Numbered from the stretch's first letter, positions 1-12,619 are shown. The stretch: DNA of 64,000 bases from Monomorium pharaonis (GCF_013373865.1 NC_050473.1:16841597-16905596); one strand, 5' to 3'. Numbers and translations: made by a program. Notes: a model not told the origin generated them from the sequence alone.

Positions 1-1177
1 CTATGTATCGCGCACCTGCATCTGTACGCCGAACGTATACGTGAACGTGTGCGCGCGTGCAGGATATCCAAACATTACACCCGGCTCACCCATTCCGATC
101 CCTTAATTAATTTGAATACTTTTACTCGACGAAGATTTGATCGACGTTTAATTAATTTAAACAATGTAATTTAATTTAGTTCCCTTGCCTTCTTCAATTT
201 TAAATATCATTAACGTTTCGTAAAATATAAAAGACCCGAGATACGTACAGAGGAATTGCGATGTTGTATAATAAATTAACATATTATCGAGCCTTTAATA
301 CTTCTTGTTAAGAAACACAAATTGGACCTCCGTTCAAACTGACGTTCGATTGAAATTAATTGATTCGTGCGCTAACCGGTGGGTATTAGCGAAACGTCGA
401 TAGCATGACGCACGTTTTTGACGAGATAATGCAGCAACGCGGAGGCGGAGGATCGTAAGCTCGTTACCGGATAATCCGCCGTAGAATAATTCCTGCGTCA
501 CGCGGGATCTACCTATCAATCCTTTCGGTAGGGCCACATTTGTTCCGGCCGCTTCCAGCCGCAACCAATCTAGAATGCCGAGAACGGCGAGGAACTGGAG
601 GAGGAGGAGGATGAGGAGAGGCGAGAAGAATATCCCGCGAGAACGATGGACGCGCGGAGCGCGTCGAAAACGGTCGCACGTCGCAAGGATACAGAGCGAT
701 AAATCCTTCGTTTCCGGGGAGATTAGAAAGTCTACGCGCCCGTAAATATCCTTCGATAAATCGCGGCGGGAAGGCGCGTTGAAAGCACAGACGACATTCG
801 TTATTTTATTACGTGAGGGGAGGGGAGGAAAGGGGTAAAAGTGGATTATTCAAATACGATTTGACGAAATAGTCAATTTCCCGAAGCAGTAATGGAAAAG
901 CAATTTTTGATGGGCACGATAGAAACCGTATATTCCTCGAATTTTCATATAAACTCGACCGCTTTCGTTTCCTCGACAGCAATTTTTTTTAAAAGAAGGG
1001 GAAACGAAATTAAATTGCACTGCAATACGTGTACATAGTTCCCGTAGTATCTAATTAATCGATAAACATTGATAAAAAAAGTTTGCATAAAATATTGGTT
1101 TGATATATTAGAGTTTGAACAGTATTAACGACATGTTTATTTGAATCAGGTAATCTTTTCCCTCAGTGTATATTTAA
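1..1177. other. Presumed intronic DNA, no gene seen
   Basis: AT-rich sequence with one GC-rich patch around 440-760. That patch contains a purine-rich (GAG)n-like run at 590-630, which on the minus strand is a long pyrimidine tract ending in CTAG at about 575-578. The open frame that follows needs phase 1, whereas exon 3 leaves phase 0, so no exon is called. Confidence 0.5.
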
Positions 1178-1179
1178 TA

Positions 1180-1718
1180 TTAGGTAAATGCAAAAGTATT
1201 GGCCTCTTCTGAAGAGATGTTGCTCTTGTTACTGTGTTAAATGTGTCAGCGCTGACAGACACTACAGAAAATTATATATTGTTGGAAAGGTAATGTCAAG
1301 AACTATAAGAAAAAAGTTAGCGCTTTTAAAAGTTAATTACATTAAAATGCCAATTACTACTTTGTATTAGCAAAAAAAAAATATTAATATGGAGATACAA
1401 TGTACGAATTGTGAAAAATAACAGAAATAGTTGTAAAAAAGTATCGAAACTTTTTCAAACGCACCGCTAATGTTTTTTTTTTTACAGTACCTGCTATTCT
1501 TGTTTCTGTCCCAAACTCGTTATTATAATAGCACACAAATATTTTTTTTAAACTTGTTTTTGCTGACACAAAACAGCACTATAAATAATTCAAATAGCAT
1601 CCAGTTCTCTTTTCACCGAAAACTTTTGACGTCACTTCTCCAAAACGTAATTCGCACACTGTAATAAGAGCCGTAATAAGCAACGTTAAAAAGAGCCAAG
1701 ACTTTTACATTGACCCAA
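1180..1718. mobile_element. Mariner-type transposon remnant (non-autonomous, 539 bp)
   Basis: Imperfect terminal inverted repeats of about 28 bp bound this block. The left end begins TTAGGTAAATGCAAAAGT. The right end, reverse-complemented, begins TTGGGTCAATGTAAAAGT, and similarity continues through a TTGGC-containing stretch. Both ends are flanked by the dinucleotide TA (1178-1179 and 1719-1720), the Tc1/mariner target duplication. The TTAGGT-type terminus and a central run of T/A tracts fit a mariner family. At 539 bp it is far shorter than an autonomous mariner (about 1.3 kb), and I see no DD(34)D transposase segment, so it is a deletion derivative or MITE. Confidence 0.72.
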
Positions 1719-1720
1719 TA

Positions 1721-4700
1721 TACGTAATACCGTATGTTAAATTATTGCGTAATTATTATATGTTCGTTAATTATCACGACACGCAATGATAAATATTTAT
1801 ATTAATGCGACATACGTCAGTACCAATTATCGTTCTCTGCAGGCGATCCAATTAGAGTCGGATACGAGAAATTTCGACTATGCACGTTGAAAATACGAAG
1901 CGGCGCTTTCACAAATCTCGGCTCGAAAAGGATCGAAACGCCGCGCGTCTGATATTCATAGCGCGAGAGATATCGCGCTTCATCCCGCCGCGGAAAATTT
2001 AAGGAGACAGTGATACAGGAAGCGGAAGGCGATTCACGGGGAGGCGATACGTCTCTTCGCGAGCATATCGTGGAAAGAAACGCGATGAGAAGGATCCGCC
2101 GCGCGGGATCGTGCCAGCCAGAGCGCAGCGGCCGCATTTTAGAGATATATACGTTTCCCATATATATATGTTGGAAATGGCAGGCAGCCGATTGAACGTG
2201 GATCGATTCTATCCGCGTGGAAGGATCGCGTTCTCTTTCTCTCCCGTCGCCGATCTATCATCGATCCGGGCGCATCGCGCGAACCGACGGGCTGCATAAA
2301 CGCGGCGGCGATCTTCGCTGCATTTCTCCGCGGAAAAATCTCTGAAATAATAAAATGCGAACCTGGTGTGGCTTCTCTAGCCCGCAACATCGATGCCACC
2401 GATGTAATATTCTTTGTACTTTTTTTTTTTAACCATGCAAAATTTATGAGAAACGATATTCCTACGTGCATTTCTCTTCGTCATTCTCATATCGCGTGAC
2501 CTCATTAGTAATCTCGATTATTCATTTCCTACGCCCTCTTAATTTATCGAAATATCGATTGGCTTTTTTTCTATTTAAAAAAATGTTTCGTATCTGTACC
2601 TTATAAAAAAAAATTGTATTTTTTTACATCTACATTGTAATGTAGTTCCATAAAGGAGTAAATTTTCGAGCGTAACATCAACCAACAAATAGCGGCCACG
2701 TTATTCCTTCATTGCATACAAATTTGTATAATGGATAATAAGAGTAATCGCACACCGTCGAATGTGCTATCGCTTAATTTTTTTTACAATTTTAGAACCG
2801 GAGATGGCGATTGCGTTTTTGTCAGGTAACAGGAAAAAATAAAGTTGACGCTGCGTCAATTTTTCCATATTTTTGTTGAAAACATCGACACTCGATTCAA
2901 GGGTCTTAATCGTTCGTTTTTTCAAGTATCGACCTCGATATTTTGATTTCGGCAACCTGGTAAACGGCAACAGGATTTTTCCATGTCCAGTTCTCAGAGA
3001 ATCGCGTGTTGGTTTTGCTCGCAATATACACTGATTCTTCATCGGTTTTATCGACGAATACTTTGACAAATTTGCAAACATATTTTCCAGAACGGATAAA
3101 CCACGTTCTATTTATACAGCGGAGAGAAAAAAAGTATTTTGTCCAAAGTAAAAATTATTGGATACTGAGGTAATCTTGATAAAAAAAACATGTATGACGT
3201 ATTAACAAATCAGTTATTTTAATAATAATTTAATCCCTGTATATCTCACCACGTACTTTACGGCATGTATTTCAACGAAAAAAATCAACCATAATCACGT
3301 AAAAAAATATAGTTGTTAATGTTATTTTTTAAAAAATTAAAAAAAAGAATCATAAAAAAATTACAGATGCGCCACTGCTCGTGAGCATTAATTAAAAAAT
3401 ATTAAATACATAACATTATGAAGCTTATATTTTAAAAAAAAGTTGGACTTCGTTTAAAAAAATAAATACGTTCTTACGGTATACTCTGAATTATATTCTA
3501 TTAAAAAAATAAAAAAAGTAAAAAAAAGAAGTTACTGTATCGTATTTACTAGTCATATTTTCGAAAACAAATTTTCTTTGAAAAATATTTTATGTACCAA
3601 AGTCAACAATTCATATTAAAAGCTGTGGCGGCAATATTTGCAAAATAAAAATGTAAAAAGTCCTCCATCCATTTTTGAATAAATAAAATATTATCTAAAA
3701 AGGTAGCTTCTCTCCCCCTTCTGCCCTCTCTCTTCTCTATGAGAGATTCTTGCCTCTCCTCGCATTAACGTGCGCAGTCTTTCTTCACGTCGGCTTTTTA
3801 ATTGGAGCGCACGTGACAAACGCGAATGCATTTGGCGGTTCTAAGGGCAGTTCCTAAAAGGCTGTGTCCTCGTCTTTTTTTTTCACGGTGGAAGCACATT
3901 GGTTTTATGACACGAATTCATTCTCGTGCTGCCGGTTCTTCCTGCAAGCTCGGTTTGCATCTTCCTTCTTTCCTACCCTATATATCCTACGTATGTCCCG
4001 ACGGTTACGAGGCTCATTTTTCGACGCGAGCGTTTCCAGGCGACGTAGCGCATTGTCTGCATTTTGTGACTCTTTACGTTACGTAGTCGCAATATATATC
4101 GGAAATAATGAACGAGGGACACAGGTTTCTCAGGGAGAAAAAGAATGCAATATCAATATCGATAATGATTTCGCATTTTCCGAGGCGAATATTGAGGGAG
4201 ATTTTTGAACGATTTTCGATATCGCTATCGGTCAGATACGCTTCGAAATATCACATGTATCTTTTCACTTGTGTCAAGTAATAAATTACATGATAAAAAT
4301 AAAATAATTAAACATAAAATATTACATATAAATAAATCATGATGCACTGTATATCTCAAAAATTATTTCATTCGCGATTGACGTATCCGCGATGCGAAAT
4401 ACGAACGATCGTGCATCACGACGTGCAACAAAGGAACGTACGGGTTTCATTCTCACGTTGCGGTAGGAATTAACGTTTGACTTTTTCATCCGAGATGAAA
4501 GAGCGCGGCCAACGGCTCTCGGAGAAACGTTAACGAATATCGGCTTATCGTTCCGCGACAGAACAATGCTTCGTTCCTCGATACAGAGGGACGCCTGGCG
4601 TCTCGGCGCTGGCCGCGAAAATTCCCTCTGTCCGAGAAACCGAGAGCTGGCGCAACACAGATATTATCGCCGGAACGTGAACGATCGCTCGAAAGACGGG

Positions 4701-6187
4701 AGAACCGCGCAGAGCCCGAAACCGCGCTATTCAATTCCGTCGCCACTATTCGTGATCGATGCGCCACGTACGTGCACGTGTACGTCGCGAGCCTGGATAC
4801 GTTCAATAATTTATTTGAATTGGATATTACGCTTACGATATAATTTTTACGAGATCAGGTTCACGTCGCGATCGCGGCGACTCAATCAGTACACACGAGC
4901 TCATTCTCGCGAGAGAATTTATTTCAGAGATTTCACATCTGCATCAAGATTTCAAGAAAATTCAAGATTTCGATTTTAATAATAATTTCACGGACACTAA
5001 TACGTATATTAAAAAAATTATTTTAATGTGCCGTTAAATAAATCAAGGAATTGCTAGTTATTGTTCGTTAAGATTTTAAAGGTCACTTAAATTTATTAAA
5101 TTTTCAATACCGACATCATTTTTAATCGCGATTGCTTTCCTGACTTCTTTCCTCACTTAACGAAAGACACGTAGAACAGATCACAGATTACGTAAATCGC
5201 TTTTAGTTCCAGTTCGACATCCTTTCATTCGCAAAAAGCGATTTGATGCAATTTAATCAAAACAACTTTGGCAGCCAAGCCAACTGCGACCATAAATCGC
5301 GAGCGTGCTGATTCGAGTGTCATTGCGTTTCACTTGCGGGAGACTGCATCGAGAGATCGAGAGTGTAAGAAGTCGAGCGGCCTCGTATTGCTCAGAACTC
5401 GAGACAGCGAGCCGTGAGGGGAAGGAAGTTCGGAACTTTTTCATTCCTCTTCCCCCCACCCTCCTCTCTCTCTCTCTCTCTCTCTTTTTCGCTCTAGGAC
5501 TTTAGAGGACACCAACTTGGCTTTCACATTTCTGAGGGAAGTTGGTCGGCGGCGACGACGACGACGGCGGAAGGGGGATGAAACGAGCTTTCGACAGTCG
5601 TCGGAGGAAACTCCCCCGCGGCTTCTTTGGACACCCGGGACTCGACTTGCTGCTCGTCCGCGCAATTACGGAGTCGATATCATGCAAATTCGCGGCTGCC
5701 GACGAAAGATCTCGGTCGCGCCTTCTGATAAAGCACGACGCCCGCGAAAACTCGCACGCGCCCTCTCCTCCCTCTCGCGCAAGCGGACCGAAAATGTGTT
5801 TGACGTTTTCAGTACAAATTCGCGGTTATCGATTGCCCTCCTTACGATGTAATACCGTATTTCCCGACGCTTCCGCTATAGTTTATGTATTTCATGGATA
5901 TCTGTCTTTTCGCGGAGAAATAAATTTAAATTTTGATTCAGAAATTGATTTTGCGCCTCTTAATCTTACCTTACATTTTACAGAAGTATAACAAAATCAC
6001 GTCGTCAAGAATCCTTGTTGCAATATGTATCGCGGGCAAGGAATTGATAATTTAAATATCTCGTCCACTTTCATTTATCTTACCCTCTATTCTCATAAAA
6101 CATTATCTCCACAAGTCTCGTCGAGTTTCAACATCTGCGCTTCGAACCATCGACATAACACAATTATGGAATTTTAATTGCACTCAC
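1721..6187. other. Presumed intron 3, no gene seen
   Basis: Alternating AT-rich stretches (2500-3720 with many poly-A/T runs, 4210-4360, 4980-5160) and CpG-rich patches (1850-2400, 3770-4080, 4380-4900, 5280-5800). Open frames in the CpG-rich patches occur on both strands at once and lack splice sites of the right phase. An E-box-like run of ACGTG motifs lies near 4765-4785, and a (CT)n tract at 5464-5485. Confidence 0.5.
5464..5485. repeat. (CT)n microsatellite
   Basis: Eleven uninterrupted CT dinucleotides, preceded by a C-rich pyrimidine stretch. Confidence 0.95.
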
Positions 6188-6377
6188 CCTGACAGGGGCG
6201 AAGATCTGGTCGGGCTTGATGTTCTCGAGACGGTGCTCCTGCTCGCTCTTGTGCACCAGCTGCAGATGCGGCTGAAAATGCGCTGGACAGAGGCTGCCGA
6301 GCGGCAGCGGGGACGCCCATGGCGGTAGATGGGGCGGATCGCGGGTGCCTAACTCCCTGTAGAAGGTCTTCAGGAAT
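6188..6377 (-). CDS. Coding exon 3 of the same unrecognised gene (gene continues leftward)
   Basis: This 190-bp exon has a pyrimidine-rich acceptor (CTTATCGTTGCAG|) and a strong donor (AGG|GTGAGT). Its first base completes Arg98 split with exon 2. The next 63 codons give residues 99-161, starting FLKTFYRELGTRDPPHLPPW, then a Pro/Leu-rich stretch (ASPLPLGSLCPAHFQPHLQL), and ending with a charged segment finishing DQIFAPVR. It is more structured than exon 2, with aromatic and hydrophobic residues and a predicted helix-like RLLRFLKTFYREL spanning the exon 2/3 junction. It ends in phase 0 without a stop, so the protein must continue. I found no phase-0 exon between 1 and 6187, so the rest probably lies outside the window. 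I cannot assign a domain or function. Confidence 0.83.
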
Positions 6378-6963
6378 CTGCAACGATAAGGTTCAGAGGG
6401 GGTTATTCAATCTGTGGGTCGTATAGAACGGAAATTCTTCGAGCGAAGTCGTAGAGCGACGCTTCACCGGATTCCACGAGGGGCGCCAGGCTAGGAGGGG
6501 TTGATGAAATAGTTTCGGTGCTCCAGGCAAGATAGATGAGAACTGATAAGTCGCGAGATTCAAAATATCACATTGTTCAGAGTGTAATATAAATGGGACA
6601 CATGGTAATAATAACGAGAAATGTTTCAATAGCCCTCGGGATCGGAATTTTAACTCGGGCAATTTTTACTCCCGTCGAAAAAGTTGATTCTGATGCATAT
6701 AAATTTCATTCTACTCTTCTTACACAGTTAAAATATACAGTTAACGAAACTAATTAACTAGACATATAAGATGTAGAAGTTTATTTTATGACAATTTAGA
6801 ATCAATGGCAGGATTTGAAATTTTGACACAATGTTGCATTCGAAAACGGGAGTGTTCTTATGGGGTTTGATTTTGGATATACCAAGTGTTTCAAAAATGA
6901 TGGCCATAATTTAAATGTAAAAAATAGTTTTTCATTAATATTATTGAAATTTTGACACATTGA

Positions 6964-7087
6964 AACGGGAAGAGACGGGGAGAGACCGGGAGAGACGGGG
7001 AGAGACGGGTAGAGATAGGGAGAGACGGGGAGAGACCGGGAGAGACGGGGAGAGACGGGGAGAGACGGGAAAGACCGGGAGAGGCAA
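6964..7087. repeat. Minisatellite of a 10-bp unit, about 12 copies
   Basis: Tandem units of the form ACGGGGAGAG, with variants ACCGGG, ACGGGT, ATAGGG and ACGGGA in the first six positions. The order of variants in units 2-5 (ACGGGG, ACCGGG, ACGGGG, ACGGGT) is nearly repeated in units 7-10, giving a 50-bp higher-order period. The array sits about 320 bp upstream of a Helitron-like 3' end, and minisatellites are often found inside non-autonomous Helitrons. Confidence 0.93.
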
Positions 7088-7374
7088 AGAATGTTTCTAT
7101 TGTGTTTAAATTAATAAGAAAAATAAAAATGGCTTTTATTTTATTGAAAAAAAGAAATTTATTTAAAACAGTCTTTTGAATGGATTTCTAAATCCATGGC
7201 AGCTTTTAGAAAAAAAAGTTAGAAGTACGTGAATAAATGAATATTAGATTTATTAAAGATAGATAAATGCTTATTCAAAAATAAAATAAAAAGAGCAACA
7301 GTAAAGCAAGGCTCTTGAAAGTTAATCAACGAAAGCAAAGAAAATTTGAAAAAAACGTAGCATAAAAATAGAGA

Positions 7375-7405
7375 GCCACAGCAACGCGTGGCAGGGCATA
7401 GCTAG
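7375..7405 (+). mobile_element. Helitron-like 3' terminus
   Basis: A short hairpin (GCCAC at 7375-7379, GTGGC at 7388-7392, 8-nt loop) is followed 9 nt later by CTAG at 7402-7405 and then T. This is the hallmark 3' end of Helitrons: a subterminal hairpin, then CTRR, inserted into an AT dinucleotide. The 5' end (expected to begin TC after an A) was not located with confidence. It may lie upstream of the minisatellite, where GAAATTTTGACACA-like sequence occurs twice (about 6817 and 6950). No Rep/helicase coding is present, so any element is non-autonomous. Confidence 0.5.
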
Positions 7406-8909
7406 TATTTAATAAATTCGTAGAATATATACATGTAAAATAAACCTCTCTATCTTACATCCGGACAATTAGTTTCGACTATGTACAATAATAAATACTG
7501 TTAAAAATTTAATTTATTTTATTTTATTTCAATGTATTCTCATATTCTCAGTCTTCAATGTATTCTCGGTTTCATTAATGCAATATTGAAAAATTTCGAC
7601 ATGCGAACAATCTTTCTTTTTTAGGAGATAAAAAACAACAAAAGCATAAAAAACCAAACCAAATTTGATACTGACACGAAAAATAAAGCAAATCAAGAGA
7701 CGATAAAGGTGAGTCAGGTGAAGATTTAATGTCGCTGGAAAGCAAGGAGCAGTGTCAATTCAGCATGAATGATCCCTCCATTTGTCGAGTAATCGGTAAA
7801 TTTCCCAGGACGACAAAATGGCGGTACATGCAAGATGCTGGACTGTGCATTCGTGTACACTTCTCGCCATATAGATTGATGAATCTTGCAGGAAAGCCCG
7901 CGGGGCTATGAAAGTAATCAAGAAAAGGACGTCCCGATAGAAGGCGAGGAAGAAAAGCTCGCGAAACTTTTACGATTTCCGGATGATCGGTCATAAAAGC
8001 CTGTTCTGATTTTATGGAAGTCATTAGACTGGATATCCGTCTCGCGTCACATGTTGCTTTCTTGTGTCGTTCGCTCGTTTCGATGAACATTCCTGATTAT
8101 CGCGAATTTAATTCGCCCGCACGAATGCTTTCACATTTATGATCCCGCATACCCGTGTCCACTGTTCCGTGTCCGCTGTTTCCATCAACGTCGATTAAAT
8201 TAAACCAAAGTTTAACTAATGTTAAATTTAAATTGCAATATCGGTTACACTATGCTAAAAGAAAATTGAATTAACCGCCATTACTATTTAATTAGTACTG
8301 TTAGACTGTGTTGAACTAATTAAAATTACAATTGCAGAACTATTTCCACTAAAGCATTAAATTATGTTTACGTAAGAAAACTTAAAACAGAAGTAGAATA
8401 ATCTGTAACTATTTTTAAGTGTATGGTTCACATGTATTCTTAATTTTAATCCTTTGTACGATAAATAATTATAAGGATTCATTAATATTTATAATTTCCA
8501 GGGAACGTTATAGTTAATGTTGCAAACTACAAATACCCTATGTATTGTTTAAATTAAATATCTACCAACTGTAATGCAACAATGCAAAAGAGAAAAGCAA
8601 GCCGAAATTAAATTCTGAATTGGATTTGAGATTAATTAAAATGTACAGCACTTCGACGTAAAGTTTCTCGTTGTACCGCTACCGGTATCTGTTTGTACTG
8701 GATAAAATCACCTCCAAGAGCATCATCTCATCCCGAAACAATGCGAACGTAAGCGTTTAGCGCGCAAAAACACGTCTAATGGAATTAGACTTCCCTCCCT
8801 CTCCCTTTCGCTCGCTCTCAGACCCGGGAACGACGATTTCGCCCCGGAGAAATAAGGATTCCGTCTCGCAGCAGTGAGAGAGCTGCGTAACATCGAACGA
8901 GTGACTCAC

Positions 8910-9100
8910 CTCAATAGTCTTCCCAGGGGATCCCTCTCTGGGGATGTGGGCCCGCCGAGGCCACTTCCGGCGCCGAGTCTACGCGAGGACGCGCGCGCGC
9001 TCGATATGTATGCGGCCGGCGCGGGCGGCGGGCTGCAAGGCGGACAACAAACGGGACTGCTACCCCCCGGGGTCGAGAGGGTGTAACTCCTTTCCAGCTC
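8910..9100 (-). CDS. Coding exon 2 of the same unrecognised gene
   Basis: This 191-bp internal exon lies between a good acceptor (TTCCCTCTGTTGCAG|) and a perfect donor (GAG|GTGAGT). It supplies residues 35-97 of the reconstructed protein plus two bases of codon 98. The encoded segment starts ELERSYTLSTPGGSS, carries a Cys/Pro cluster (CCPPCSPPPAPAA), then a Ser/Arg/Gly-rich linker, and ends with SPERDPLGRLL. It is low-complexity and probably disordered. It enters in phase 0 and leaves in phase 2, compatible with both neighbouring exons. Other frames stay open here only because the exon is GC-rich. The clean splice signals and matching phases make this a confident exon, although the composition gives no functional clue. 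Confidence 0.82.
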
Positions 9101-12100
9101 CTGCAACAGAGGGAACGACGATTATGTAACAGCGAAACCTCGAGCTCTCGAGACATGATATAGTTACATTCGAGAATTGAGTGGCACCACAGATGTCTAA
9201 CTTATAATTTCCTTATTCCTTTTTAAAGATTTAAAAAAATTTTGTTGTGCAGCAATGTATAATCTATCATTGTTTAAAAATTCAGAAAACACAAATGTTT
9301 CAGAAATCCGAGATTTAGCGATTTTACTTTAAATTCGATATTTTGGAAAATACAGTACGATATATTCTATCATTTTACGTTTTTCGTTGAACATAAACTT
9401 TTAAATTTCAGATTCGTATCAAACTTATATTTTTTTTCATTCATATTAAAAAAATTTCATGTATTAAAAAAATACATGCATAATACTTAAAAACTCTTAG
9501 CGTGTAAAATATCGATTTATTGTTAATATCTTGCAAATGCACATTTACATATAAACTAAAATATTGCGAGCAAACACGAAGAACGAATAAATGGTGAGTT
9601 CTGCTTTTTTTAAAGATCTTCGCACGTTGAAGACGCACGAGTTTAAGACGAAAAATCGAATTTACAATTTCAAGAAGAGCCGTTCGCGGGAACGAAGCGC
9701 CTGGGCTACGATGAACGTTTGATCCTCGCCGTTTTCGGCAGTCTAGTTAAACCTTAAGGATTAAGTTTCAGGAAATTTTCAAGCGATTTTGCGAGGTTAA
9801 GCTTTATCGCGCTCGCACTTTCACGCTGTTAACGGAACTCAAGGATTAAACTTCGGAATTGAACTCGACTCTGGAGATTTACGAGAGGGTGTCTTGCTCC
9901 CCGACGATGCCTCTCTTTTGAATTTAATTAACGCACCAAAGTTAATTTCATTTTTCAGTGTTGTTGCTGAAAAAATGGTATGTCTTCAAGAATTTACGAA
10001 GTGCTCATTCGATAAAGGTTAAAAAAAATAGTAAGAAGTTTAGATTATTGGATACTAAAGAATCAAATTTAAACAAATTCCTTGATTTAAATAACATTTT
10101 ACTTTAATTTTCATATTTATTAAAATTTATTATTTTAACACAATATATGTAATTAAAAAAACATCCTCGTCTAATCATATCATTTCTGTGGTTAAATTGT
10201 TTAGTTTTAAAATAAACAGCGTCCGTGTTGACATATATACTTAGTAAACATTATAATGACGCGACTTGTAGAAGTAATTAAAAGTAACTCAAATTACAAT
10301 TAAAATTATAACGAGAATTACTTCTACATGATAATTATTAAAAGTTAATTCACTTTTCGTGTTAGAATTTATTTTAACATCATTGAAATCTGTTGTCCTG
10401 CTTGGAACATTCTCCTAATTATGTATCTTTTATTAATTTTCCTTTGTGTAAGCTTGCGCAACACATTACATGCGAGAGACCTCTTTTATCAACGAGGGCA
10501 CGCATCATTAAATTGGAATTTTCATAAAATCCAGGGAATAGATTATAGTTTCGATCGCAGAAGTTTATTACAAGTTGCAAACGGAAACAACTTTCGTTAT
10601 TAACGTGCAACATTTAACTTTCTGACGGCGGATGACCGAACGAAATTAAAGCCTCTTCTTTCCCTGTCGAGCTTTTCCGACAATTTCTCGGAATTTGCAA
10701 TAGGAGATGTCGCTGCTTGAATTGGAATCGGAAAACTTTTCAAATCGATTAGCCCTCACGGTCGATCGAACGCGATTTAAACTATCGATTGCTTGCAACT
10801 AATCATTGCTGGTTGGCAGATATTTCTTTAATTGCTCGCCTACATACACCAGTGCAGGTGCGTTCCCACGCTTCGTTAAAATGGAAAAAGAGCTTAGGTA
10901 CGACTAAAATCCCGGCTAATCCGGAAAGCAGTACGTTTGTTTGCATCGGTGATTCCATTTAAATCCCTTTCTTCTCGCAAAACTGTACTCGTATATCTCT
11001 ATTCACGCAAAAGCAATCTTTTCAGTAAACGTACTATGTTACGAATAATTAATTAATGTTGTTTATCCTGCGTTCTTTTCTGCATGTATACGTTTAGAAT
11101 GCAAAAGAAAAATCTCGAAATTTCACAGACTTTTGAAAAGCCTCTTACTCATTATCATTAAAAATTTTCAGAAAAAAGAGAATTTTATTTTATTTTGGAA
11201 AATAATTTTTTACAAACGCATTAACTTTTAGCCATAAGACAGAATTTTAAAAGTAGGAAAGAATATTTCTCTCTTTCGAAATAATTTAATATATTTAAAA
11301 AATACTATCTCTTTTAAAAATATTATTAAATTATAAATACTTTGTTATTCTCTCAATAAAAGCATTTTTTATGAAGATCTTTCAATATTCCTAGCAAAAG
11401 AGATTATACGAGATAAAAATATACGCGCAGTTACAACGAATCGGATTTTATTCGACCTTGCTGACCGTCAGCGCAAATGATTATGACACGTTTATAATGC
11501 GTATAGAGATGCATTTTATTCGACCTAAGAAGTGGAAAACGAGAGGGACAGGACTTGGCGGTGAAGCCTTGGTATTATAGCCGCATTATTCTCGGATATT
11601 AATTCCGCTCGAAGGCGAGGCTGTCTGTAACGACCTTCACCGAGCCGCGATGTTAATTGACGAAATGAAACAATGAATAAAGTAGAGATCTTCCTTTCTT
11701 CCATTTTCTCGCGTTCCTCCCTTCTTCTCACTCGGGATTCCCATTAAGTTCTTGAAAACGATAGAACTTTTGCAATCCGATTACGAAGATAATAGTACAT
11801 CTTTATTAAGGTTCCTTACTACCTTTCCTTTATGTATTCCATTCTATCTACTTTATATCTGCTATGTACGTAAGACCTATTTTATTGGACGTAGATTTAT
11901 TTGTCGTAGATTCTCTAAATCTCCTGAAATCTACGCTCGTTGAAAATTTCAAATTACCTTTATTCCTTTTAGGGTTATTTATATCGTATAAAGTATGAAT
12001 TTGTATATTGGTCAAGTTCTCTTTTAATTTTCAATTTAACACCTATTAGTAGAGCATTTATCTGTCCAAATTCATGGCCAAGGGCTATTTTGTTTCTTTC

Positions 12101-12568
12101 ATCTCATTCTCAGTTGACAAACTAAATATCTCGATTAAATGGAAGGAGAGAAGCCTTTCACTTGCGGTGAAAAAAAGCTTAAGTAATTCTGCATTTTTAT
12201 ATATATCTATTTTACACACTTTTTGAGAATTTTAATAGGATATCTAGTGTGTACAGTTCGAGGAAACATTTCATATTTGTCAAAAATGTATTGTACGTAA
12301 AAACACGTAATTTACAGTATAATTGCGCGATCAATTTAATAATTCATATTATACTATTGTCATTAGCATTAAATCGTGCATCATCGGAATTTCCAGGCAT
12401 CGCCAACTTTGCTGAAATCCGAAGATGAGTCTGCTGCCTAGAACACAAGAGGCTGTGCGCGCGTCTAAAACGGAGCGCACAATGGCCGTCGAATACCGCG
12501 AAACTATAATGCCGGAACAGAACTGCAGGTGCTCCAACGATCGAGTTGAGAGGTAGAAAAGGACAAAG

Positions 12569-12570
<2 letters not shown>
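9101..12570. other. Intron 1, 3' part: no internal gene seen
   Basis: AT-rich with moderate-GC patches at 9650-9900 and 10620-10960. An inverted repeat (TGTAGAAGTAATT at 10267-10279 and its complement at 10316-10328) is the only notable structure. No exon-like sequence with paired splice sites was seen. Confidence 0.5.

Positions 12571-12614
<44 letters not shown>
12571..12614. repeat. (AG)n microsatellite, 22 copies
   Basis: Perfect 44-bp (AG)n tract in intron 1. On the minus strand it is (CT)n, producing spurious Ser-Leu open frames. GAGA-factor-type sites are abundant here by sequence. Confidence 0.97.

Positions 12615-12619
<5 letters not shown>

Larger units (their letters stand above)
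6378..8909 (-). other. Intron 2 (about 2.5 kb)
   Basis: The intron is delimited by GTGAGT at 8909-8904 and a TTGCAG acceptor ending at 6378. It splits Arg98 after its second base. It carries the 10-bp minisatellite and the Helitron-like 3' terminus; the remainder is AT-rich single-copy-looking DNA. Confidence 0.8.

Noticed and set aside
334..576. Minus-strand open frame after a long pyrimidine tract and CTAG, resembling an additional exon (contains QELFYGGLSGNELTILRLR)
   Set aside because: The open frame requires an incoming phase of 1, while exon 3 leaves phase 0. In phase 0 it stops after 17 codons. The donor candidates are weak.
5502..5695. Minus-strand frame with an acceptor-like CGTCGGCAG and a terminal stop, looking like a last exon
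   Set aside because: Needs incoming phase 1, incompatible with exon 3, and the region is CpG-rich with open frames on both strands.
12349..12540. Minus-strand peptide containing AVFDGH, reminiscent of the PP2C phosphatase motif
   Set aside because: Only six residues match, the following Gly residues and other PP2C motifs are absent, and the frame runs into a (CT)n microsatellite. Likely coincidence.
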